NCBI GenBank assembly: GCA_947034895.1
Contig: OX344763.1
Location: 84,153,093-84,217,092 of the forward strand
Reading direction: 5' to 3'
From: Rhytidiadelphus loreus
Lineage: Eukaryota > Streptophyta > Bryopsida > Hypnales > Hylocomiaceae
Length of the DNA stretch: 64,000 bases
In this document: positions 55,655 to 64,000 of the stretch, piece after piece
Layout: each line of letters opens with the position of its first letter
How positions within the stretch are numbered: position 1 is the first letter of the stretch
The notes under the pieces: model-generated
Seen by the model: the letters and a program-made list of their open reading frames with translations, nothing else
The model's database searches: none
What the model was told of the DNA's origin: nothing
Translations under genes and position numbers: made by a program

Positions 55655-58570
55655 TCACCGTTGGACAATTTGAGTGGGTTGTTTAGGGTTTCGAGGTCCC
55701 CTCTCGTCAACCCTCCTAATACGCCTTTTCTGGCCTCTACTGTTGCGCCCCTGGATTCCTAATGATGATTCGCCAGGGCCAGACACGGATGAAGGTTGAG
55801 TGGATTGTGGAGCTGAGCCGTGAACCTCTTCATCAATCGTCCGTAGAGCACCTCCACGCACCGGTGGCCTTGTTGGAAGGGTTGGGATAGACCTCCTCAC
55901 TGTTGCCACATTTCTAGTCGTCATTGGATTCAACGGCACATTCCTTTGATTCATAACAATTAGCAACGGCAAATCAAAATCATCATCTATAATAACAGTT
56001 GTTCTGAGGGTAGATGCGTTCAATACAACGAGATTTGGTGTTCCCTCGTGTACAGCTTCATTGACTTCGATGGCCTCTTCTTCATATTTGCTTCTCATTG
56101 GAACTTGTGTAGTGCTTCTTAAATTGCGGGCCATATTTGGAGGCGAATTAGTTCGTATTGGAGATCTAGCTTCTTGTTCTACGGGCGCCATGGGAATAGG
56201 TACGCCTTTGTTGTTGTTGTCGGGGGTGCTTTCCCTCCTCTGTAATGCATGTGTCGATGAAATTGCATCCGTAGTGTGCACGTTGTTTCACGGTGGACTA
56301 CGTACAGGCGAATTTCCAGGAGAAACATACCCATCGTCATGAAAGTCAAATGTATTCCCGTATATTGGTTGTTGAGGACTAGGTGGGGGCCGAACCATTG
56401 CATTCCAAGGATTGTTGCGCAACCGATCCTCTTCATCCCTGCGGTTCTCGCGTTCTCTCATAAAATCTGGAACAACGTCGTCTTCTTCCCCTGAAGACAA
56501 AGGCCCATCACGCTCGTCCTCATCATCTCCATCTGCAAGCATCTGGTCGTAAAAAATGGCTGGGTTGTGTCCACGTTTTTGACATTCAAGTTTGCTGTTC
56601 GCGTAGATATACACCAATGTCTCCGCTTTTGTCGTGGCCAAGCGGTTTTGCACTTTATTGTGCACAAAGGAATACGTGCTCCAATTCCTTTCACACGAAG
56701 ATGCAGAGCACGTCAAACCGAGAATTCGCTTTGCAATTTTTGGAAGAGCATTGCCCCCCACACGATTCCACCATTGATGAGGCAATAATTGGCATTCAAT
56801 GATATCGGGAGCCTCATGTAAAGGATCGAATGCACATGTCTTCTCTTCAAATTGAGTTAGCTCCTACATTGCTTCCACCACTGACACGTTCAATGGTACG
56901 CTCAGTTTCCGTATGACTCGATTTAAAGCTCCCTTTACGTAGCCATTGTTATGAATAGCCTCCACGTCACTCAAGTATCGATTTAGTAGTGCCCCCGCAT
57001 AGTGTAGGTCAATAATCATCAACTTCCAACGAGCATCAAATTGTTTCTCGTATCGTGTTGCCACCACTGGATCAAGGAAAAATGGAGCATTCTTGAGAGA
57101 ATAAACGTGCTCCTTCAAGGCTATCATCATTACTAAAGCTTTCGGCATTGCCGGGACTTTTCCATCAAAATGACGAAGACAAAGCAGCACGGGCTCTACC
57201 ATATGGAGGAAATTGTCGCACTGAACCCAGAACTCTTCTGAACAGATATCTTGCCTTGCAAGTTTGGCCTTGCCCATAATGAAATGTCCATTTCTGCGGT
57301 TTTGCAAACTCAACTCGAAGGTCATGTATGTCTCATCCAGTGTCACGTTGTGCACTTCTTGCTTGCAGTCTACCAAACGATCAATCATCAAGAAATTTGT
57401 GGCAAAACGTGTTTTGCTTGGAAATCTCAACACTTTGTTTGGTGAAAATCTCCGAAACAACGCCAAAGTATGTTGGTATTTCTTGATGAACTTCACAATT
57501 GATGAAGCCTTTTTTACCAACTCCTTTATTCTCTGATCCTTTCCCCAGTCTTCTAAGAGTAAGTCCAAAATGTGTGCCGCACAACCCTGCCTATAAATGT
57601 GAGGGTACCTTTCTTCCAACCTTGCCATCGCCCCCGTCATGACTGCAACATTGTTCGTACACAATTGCACAACGTTGTTAGGCTCAACTTCCTTAATGTA
57701 TTATGCCATCGTCTCAGTCGTGTAAGATATATCCTTCTTCTCCCCAGTACTATCCACTGATCCCAAAAAGACATCCCCGGCGGGACACACCAACATCATA
57801 TTCAGTAATGGCCGCGAATTAGTATCGGACCAACCATCTGAACAAATTGTCGCTCCATATTGACTTATTGAAACCCTCGTCCACTCCGAGACCATGGCTT
57901 CAACCAATGCCTTCTTAACATCTATCATTTTCGTGCGAATCGCATTATACGGTGGCGGTTGGTACACGAATCTAGCTGCTGCAGTTTGTTTAACAGCATT
58001 CACAAAGGCCGGGTGGCGCACAACATTAAATGAAATGTTCGCCTCGTAAAAGAAAGAAGCCCACAACCTATCCAACTCTTGTCCGTGGCCCGTCTGTAAT
58101 GATTCATCCATGCTTCTTTGCCGAGAAACAAATGGCATGTTCCTCCTTCTCTCAAGCGTTGTTCCAGTAGAATCTATTGAATCAGGCGTAGGATTTGGTC
58201 TTGCATTTGATTCAAAGGGATTGAGAGACCCTTTTTCTTCGACATCCAACGCATGTGCGACAATAGACTCTCCAACATTAACTGGTGCATCATGTCTAGT
58301 CGGTGCATCATACATCTCTTCATAATTCATGGACCTTGGAACTTGCCCCTCGCTAGTCCGAAACTTTTCTCGTACAATTCTAGGGATCTCCTTACAACGC
58401 TCCGATGTAGTCGAGCCGCCATAGCCAAAGTGAATCAATGCTCTCTTTCGTACAAATACTTTGCTCTACCCACAAAACACGCATTTTCGAGCATGGAGGG
58501 AATTATCAATTGGGGTGCACGGTACTAGCCAAGGGTCCCAATCCTTTGTGGACCTCTGTGTATCATTCAT
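55655..58570 (-). pseudogene. hAT transposase, one frame cut by four stops
   Basis: ATG 58570 opens a BED-type zinc finger (C-V-F-C, then H and GYGG, then RCKEIP). TAG 58466 interrupts the finger. The same frame continues through the transposase core (ICSDGWSD, then HILDLLLEDWGK) with TAA at 57701. TAG 56864 precedes the hAT C-terminal dimerisation domain (LGLTCSASSCERNWS, then NKVQNRL). TGA at 56288 precedes a Pro/Ser/Arg-rich tail to about 55655. The second motif reads CTNNVAVM where active hAT enzymes have an Asp (CTDNA type). Order and spacing fit a full-length autonomous hAT protein, now dead. A GC-rich array lies about 285 bp upstream. Confidence 0.9.
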
Positions 58571-58854
58571 GGTCCCCCCCTCCCAACATCTTGTCCAGCC
58601 ATGTAGTAGATCAACATTGGGTCTTCAAAGAAAATGACTACAATAATCACACTAATACTATAGAAGATGTAATGACAAAGCAACCCGCTTAGAATGGTCT
58701 TGTAAACCCTTCTAAACACGGTTGTTGCCCTCCGAAGAAGTTAAACGTCCGCATGAAGCCTCTTTCGAAGGTCCAAGACAAGAGTTTTATCAACAGAGCC
58801 AAGGTGATAAAACAAGGGGTACCCCTAGAACTTTATACAAGAAAACTCCTTGGA

Positions 58855-59140
58855 CCTGCGGTCGCCCCATGAGAAAATGCGGGTCCAAAAACCTGAAATA
58901 AGTTAGGTGATGGACAACTGCGGGTCCAAGATTAGGCGACAGCGGGTCCAGGAATGGGCGACTGCGAGTCCAAAAGTGGGTGCCACGGGTCCAGGAGTGG
59001 GCGACTGCGGGTCCAGAAGTGGACGCCAAAGGTCTAGGAACAAGCGACTGTGGGTCCAAGAACGGGCGACTGCGGGTCTAGGAACGGGCAACTGCGCGTC
59101 TTACGGGTGACCACGGGTACAAGGGCGACCGCGGGTCCTC
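58855..59140 (+). repeat. GC-rich minisatellite upstream of the hAT gene
   Basis: Units GGGCGACTGCGGGTCCA, GCGACTGCGAGTCCA and variants fill the block. Relative to the leftward hAT gene it has the same orientation as the arrays upstream of the WCHISK-family genes. Small frames through it are artefacts. Confidence 0.85.
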
Positions 59141-59713
59141 TGTAAGGCGGCAGATTGGCCTTGCCTGCGGTGAAGAATTAACCCCCTCATTGCCCCGGTT
59201 AGCTTAGATTTGACATAAAAGCCCCCATGTTGTACCATTTTTTTTGATAATTCTTGCATCCCCCTGGGGTAATTTGGGGCCTATAATTGAAAATATGAAT
59301 TCAAAATTTCCAAAAAGAAATTAAGCCTTCAAAATAAAAAATTCTAGTGTTTGCCCTGGAGTGGCAATGAGTAGGTCAATTCACCCTAGCCATGACAATT
59401 GCTCTGAATTTCAATAACAAGTTCTTTTCCAATTCGGCAAGTTTTTAATTTTCCTTTTTTTTTAATTCTCTTTTAATTCCTAAAGTCCGAACTCCCAAGG
59501 TCATTTTCCTGCCAAAATTCCTAGAATATTCAAGTATTCACAACATTGCAAACATAAATAACCAAAAATTCATATCTATATTTATGTACTCTTGTCAAAG
59601 AACTACATAGAATTCAATGTGCTTGCATTGGAATTTTCAAAGTGGATAATATCCTTTTATATATACATAATATGGAATATACATAGTCCTCAAAAATGTG
59701 CTAAAAATGAAAA
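59141..59713. other. AT-rich spacer, no gene seen
   Basis: Contains T-runs and short tandem AT-rich sequence; it would hold the 3' flank of the gene at 59714-61311. Confidence 0.5.
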
Positions 59714-61311
59714 TCATTCAACATCCATTTTGCCCTTTTCTTTGTGGTCATGAGCCTCACGTTCCATCTCATACAAGACTTTCCTACCTTCCAATAGCAA
59801 AATCCTAAGGTATCGGTCATCCTTCTGTGCCAACCAATATTGCTTGTATGATTTTTGGAACTTCAAAAGCGCCTTCAGTGCATCCCGATGTTCTTCCAAT
59901 TTTGGATCCAATGACAAAGAAACCCCAAGCTTCTTTTTCAAGTCAACTACTTCCGTAAGAGACAATGTTTGTTTAGTAGCCACGTCTTTCCAACCACACA
60001 TTTCTGCAACACGGTCAAGGGGGGCTTTGTTCTTTAATGCTTTCAAGAAATTTAATCTTGATCGTGCTTCTTCCAACCCTCGCTTCTCCAAGTCTATTTG
60101 ATCTTCCTCCAGCTTGCATGCTTCCATAATTTTGGCAAGCCGTTCTTTCGCAAACTCATTGCTAGAAGAACTAGATCCTCCAGCATGCCGAGAAGAGAAT
60201 CTAAGGTAAAATGCTTCCAAGTCTAAAATCTTTGTTATTTGCGTTGACAAAAGAACTTGCCGACTTTCAAGTTCAGCGCATAAGCTATTTACAATATCTC
60301 CACTCAAAGTTTGCGTTTCTTGATTGCGAAGCTTCTCACATTCTAGATGCTTTTCATCCAACTCATTTAGAAGCTTCTTGAGTTGAGCTTTGTAAACAAC
60401 TTTGGTGTTCAACATTACTGTGTCAGGGACAGTTCCATCTTCAACGAATTCCTCACTTCGGTACATGTCATCAACACAATCCAATTGGAACAAAGAAGGC
60501 TTAACATCTTCTTCCATTTCCATCTCTGTATAAAATACATCATCTTTGCTTCTTGTATGCATGCAAGCACATATTGCAAAACTTCGTCCTCTTCAGTGCA
60601 AGGGACTGTAATTGGATTCACCATAGCAAGAGGCAAAACATCAAGATTTTGTGGTTGCCTAGCTAGTTCACCCTCTTCTTCCACTCTCGGGGGAGGTACA
60701 TTTTGTGAAGTAGAAGCCGCCCTCGCCATGTTTTTAGGCTCCATTGGAGGGTCTTCACCAAGGTTGTCTTCCTCTCCGGAAGATGAATCAGATGATGTCC
60801 ACTAAAACTGCTCATCGGGCACTCCCTCCTTCAAGTTTTTCTTTTGGCCTAGCCCTTCACGTGGATTGGCAGATAGAGCCGCCCTTGGAATGTCTTCTGT
60901 GGGTGGAAGGCGAGCATGCTTCACTCCCTTGATTGATCTCCAATCCACTCTTCAAAACAAAATGAGTTCGGCATACACCATTGTACATATGAAATACGGG
61001 ACTTCGCTCCTGGGCACTGAATATGTACCATACAAGTATTGATAAATTTCAATACATCGTTGCACAAACGCATCATTACAGCATGGATGCAAATTGGCCG
61101 TATTGTTACGCCGATTTGTGTAGTGCTGATGATAGGGAAATAACTTGTTGATGTGGCACCACCCCACGAAGGACTTACAAGTCTTGGCGGTCCAGTGGCC
61201 CGTAATTCGATCCCAACCTCGGTAGGCCACACACGCTGAGTCCAAAAGGATGCGTCGTTGCCTAAGGTGCATGGCTCTTTTTGCCTTGGTCTTCTTCTTG
61301 TGGTCCACCAT
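59714..61311 (-). pseudogene. Third WCHISK-family gene, disrupted
   Basis: ATG 61311 opens a basic N-terminus and the domain shared with the genes at 3830 and 9749: YRGWDR, GWCHINKLFP, an RCIEIYQYLY stretch and VPRSEVPYF. A TGA at 60952 falls where the relatives read LKK-VDW; RVDWRSIK follows in the same frame. TAA near 60802 precedes an acidic segment that continues in frame to about 60560. The coiled-coil C-terminal half (60562-59714; KNKAPLDRVAEMCGW, KKLGVSLSLDPKLEEH) is in another frame. Introns could explain part of this, but no clear pair was found, so I call it a pseudogene. Its C-terminus resembles the 3830 protein more than the RING-bearing one. Confidence 0.6.
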
Positions 61312-61544
61312 TGGAGATGCTCTCGAGATTTGGAGCAAGGAATCTAAACTTAACCCTAAACCGCAAAGTATTATCTAGCAATTAGTGAGTGATGGAGTAA
61401 AATCAAGAACATGAGCCACATGTAAGTGAAACTCAAAACCCAAGCTCCCGGACACGCAATCAGCCACTGTAAAGTAGGTGAAAGGCAATACGCAGCAAGA
61501 AGGGAAAGTGGCGAAGTTGGGTGGGGAGACAGCTAATTAACCCG

Positions 61545-61760
61545 CAATCGCCCTGGGGCGAGTTCGGGAAGGGGTGCGTGCAGGTCTGAGAGCGACCGCA
61601 GGTAGGGCGACTGCGGGTCTACGGGGCCGACTGCGAAGGCGACTGCAGGTCTGGGGCTAGTGGGGATGGGCGACCGCGTGTGGGGCACCACAGAGTAATT
61701 TCTGGACCCCGACAGTGGGGCGACCGCGGGTGGACGACTGTGGGTATAGGGCGGGATTTT
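61545..61760 (+). repeat. GC-rich minisatellite upstream of the 61311 gene
   Basis: Variants of GGGCGACCGCGGGT recur from 61545 to 61760. It starts about 235 bp upstream of the ATG at 61311, in the same relative orientation as the other gene-upstream arrays. Confidence 0.85.
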
Positions 61761-61869
61761 GAATTTCTGAACCTCTAAGACTTTCACTTTGAAGTTCTCT
61801 TACACAAAATTGTGGACATACATTTTAGTTACCAATGCACTTCATAAAAATGTATTGCACTTTTTCATC

Positions 61870-62150
61870 TTTTATTTAAAAATTTGGGTTATGCATCTTT
61901 AGCCATTTTATTAATTATTGTTGCAACTTATTAGATTTGACATGCAAAAAGAGGATTCCCACCCTAACATCACTTCTGCAATTTCAATAAGAAAATAATC
62001 AAACATAAGAAATTTACCATCCATGATTCACATGGTTGCGTTTTATTTTCCAATGCAATCTCTATTATGTTTAGTTTGAATTTGTATGGTGAATCCATTG
62101 TAAAACAAGATCCAACTATGAAGAATGTGGGATTCTTGATCAATGTAGAC
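61870..62150 (+). repeat. Dispersed repeat shared with 890-1160
   Basis: This is the second copy of the repeat described at 890-1160. It follows a GC-rich array, whereas the first copy precedes one. Confidence 0.5.
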
Positions 62151-63007
62151 CACTTTCGGAGAGCTCCAAAAGAAGGGGTTTGGGAATTGAGGGATAAATA
62201 CCTGTTATTCATTTATGGTGAAGTGTAATTGACACATTATAAATTGCATGAGAGAACAAAACTCAATATAATCAATTATACAATGCATAGGATAGGTGTA
62301 GTAAGATGGTTGTTCAAATATCCCATAAGGATTGGGTGTGACAGCATGAGCTCCCATATAACTTTCATCATGTGCTTCATCAAGCATCGTGAAGGTGTAG
62401 CTGGGAACTAATTGTCACAATTAATTGTCATAGCTATTTCCTAGTTGATTGGTTTTGCTCAAATTTTATTTATGTGTACATTCATAGGTATCCAAACAAT
62501 AAAACTTGTTTCATATTAATTAAAAGTGTAGCCATCATATTTACAAACAAAGGGATTAAATCAAGGGCATACATTTGTACATTTTCAATATTTGGGGATT
62601 TCAAACTTGTGAACCAAGAATAACGGGGCACAACATTTATGGGTATATATTTTGGGGGGGGGGTTCACATTTATGGGTATATATTTTTTTTTGGGGTTCA
62701 CATATGTAAACCATTAAAGTATTGGGCACTAACCAATTAAACATTCATATACCATGGACTGTTTAGCAAAATATGATCATCCATCTGAGATAAACAATCC
62801 ATGCATTGTTTAGCAAAATCATAGTATAGAAATGTAAAATGAAGTTCTTTGTCAAGCACATTGCTATTTCACATGTCTAGCATGACTTTAGTACTATAAT
62901 CTTCATAAATAACTTATTTCTTTCTATGATCCCACTTCAAAAATCAAAATAGGGTCTTATGCCATGGTACAAGGCTGCCATTTGATGCACCACAACAATG
63001 TCTCTAG
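62151..63007. other. Spacer with a short tandem duplication (62637-62705)
   Basis: A TTTATGGGTATATATTTT unit is present twice around G10 and T9 runs, as often produced by slippage. Otherwise AT-rich and without a recognised gene; it includes the 3' flank of the gene ending at 63008. Confidence 0.6.
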
Positions 63008-63814
63008 TCACGAACGATTTGCCCGTGGCACAAGGTTGTCCAAGTTTGCCTGCGCTTGGTTTAACCTATTATTGGTCCACTCAAAGATATCCTTGGTGTT
63101 GATTTGAACGCTGAGAGATTGTGTAAATGCGCGTTCCGTCCTGTGCTCATCATCCTAAGGTGGAATTGTCATTAGTACATATGATATTCACAGAATGGAA
63201 TACAAACAATATTAACCTAGCAAGTATATTAACTCGTGTTGTGGTATTGCACTAACCTTAATGAGTTGTAACAACAAGCATCCATTCTCAGACTCGGAAA
63301 GTTTCTCGACATCCTCAAATTCTTCTAATAAAGCCCTGCATCTCCCGGCCCCCCATATCAATGAATATTAAAACATAACAACTACATATGGGTATTTTTA
63401 GCATATAATCTTATAATACAAGTTCTATACTAGAACAACCGAACCTGAGGTTTGTGCAATCTTTTCCTTGCCGAACCCACACATATTCTTCCATCATGGC
63501 CCACCCCTCCCTAATGGCCTCATCAAATTTGGCTCCCCAAACAATATCGCGTGTGTTTTGTATCAAACACATCACTCGTCCTGCAGCAAATAAGCACTAA
63601 TAGTGAGATGAAATGTCCACCACCAACTATCCAATTAGAATTGTTCATTAATACAAGTTCATTTCATTATTCAAGGATTCAAATCACCTATACAAAATGA
63701 AGGGCAATATTTTACTCACCCATTTTGCTGGCTTGGAAATGGCCTTTGGACTCCTTGCACTGGCCATAATGAGCAAAGCAATACAATTTGTAGCCTTTCC
63801 AAAAGTCTTTAATC
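63008..63814 (-). CDS. 3' end of a multi-exon gene running off the right edge
   Basis: Four exons read on the minus strand: 63720-63814, 63445-63580, 63257-63335 and 63008-63154. All introns have good ends (TGG/GTGAGT, CAG/GTTCGG, AAG/GTTAGT; acceptors CTGCAG, ATGCAG, CCTTAG). Splice phases join without a stop: 1, then 2, then 0. The encoded C-terminal part includes FAHYGQCKESKGHFQASK, RDIVWGAKFDEAIREGW and EEYVWVRQGKDC, and ends at TGA 63008. I do not recognise the family. The clean exon structure contrasts with the decayed elements and suggests a functional host gene. The preceding exon, which must end in phase 2, was not located with confidence. Confidence 0.75.
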
Positions 63815-64000
63815 CTATTTCAAAGATCACAAATCAATTCCAATAGAATAGTCATTGTCATGGTGATTCTGCCACCTATTAAAAAGACATTGTCTACAAT
63901 ACAAGTGGATGACAATAAGGAAGTCAAAGGCAAACTAAACAAATTTTCACCAGAAATATTCATGGTCGAGAATAATTATGACTTCCTCTTAGCACTTGCT

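Noticed and set aside
59380..59400. Matching right end of the hAT-like element near CACCCTAG
   Set aside because: The neighbouring ATGACAAT is only close to GTGACAAT and the inner sequence does not pair with CAGGGTTGTCT, so the end remains unfound.

Overview
This is repeat-rich nuclear DNA of a land plant. The reasons are GT-AG introns, long AT-rich spacers, TATA boxes, telomere-type (TTTAGGG) motifs, and decayed CACTA, hAT, DUF7869-type and LTR-retroelement sequences. I saw no rRNA, no complete tRNA gene and no operon-like packing. The protein families feel like those of bryophytes, lycophytes or ferns rather than flowering plants; that is an impression from memory, not a demonstration. Apart from one spliced gene running off the right edge, nearly every coding stretch looks mobile-element derived, and most are broken by stops or frameshifts.

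Layout. 1-10.5 kb: old repeats, two open genes (3830-5323 + and 7269-9749 -) sharing an N-terminal domain with a WCHISK motif, and GC-rich minisatellites upstream of each. A hAT-like terminus at 10523 truncates the next gene (10.56-12.24 kb). 14.0-15.3 kb: a 5'-truncated DUF7869-type copy. 15.6-20.5 kb: LTR-like sequence and a three-part accessory reading frame on the minus strand. 21.6-42.5 kb: a large element (A) with a DUF7869-type gene (-) and a gene with an NGQH motif (+), followed by an FCP1-like gene (+). Its centre holds about 177-bp tandem repeats into which a 5.3-kb CACTA element inserted (27077-32379, GAA target duplication). 43.0-45.25 kb: LTR-like sequence, inverted relative to the 16-kb copy. 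45.3-54.05 kb: a second, mirror-image copy (B) of the divergent gene pair. 54.36-61.76 kb: a hAT-like terminus, a hAT transposase pseudogene and a third WCHISK-family gene, interleaved with the GC-rich arrays. 63.0-64.0 kb: the 3' end of an apparently intact multi-exon gene.

How the parts fit. Elements A and B each have two outward-facing genes around a spacer, and each carries its own version of a roughly 21-bp palindrome. In A the half-site core is AGCTCGA, in B it is AACTCGA. Palindromes cluster just upstream of both divergent genes and, in A, also sit in introns; I found none in recognised exons. The 177-bp repeats are plus-oriented in A and minus-oriented in B, as expected for mirror-image copies. 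This looks like one family of large transposons with a characteristic palindromic site, and it is the most promising undescribed system here. A second theme is the GC-rich array (core GGCGACYGCGGGT), found upstream of all three WCHISK-family genes and the hAT gene in the same orientation relative to transcription, and just inside two hAT-like termini that share CAGGGTTGTCT.
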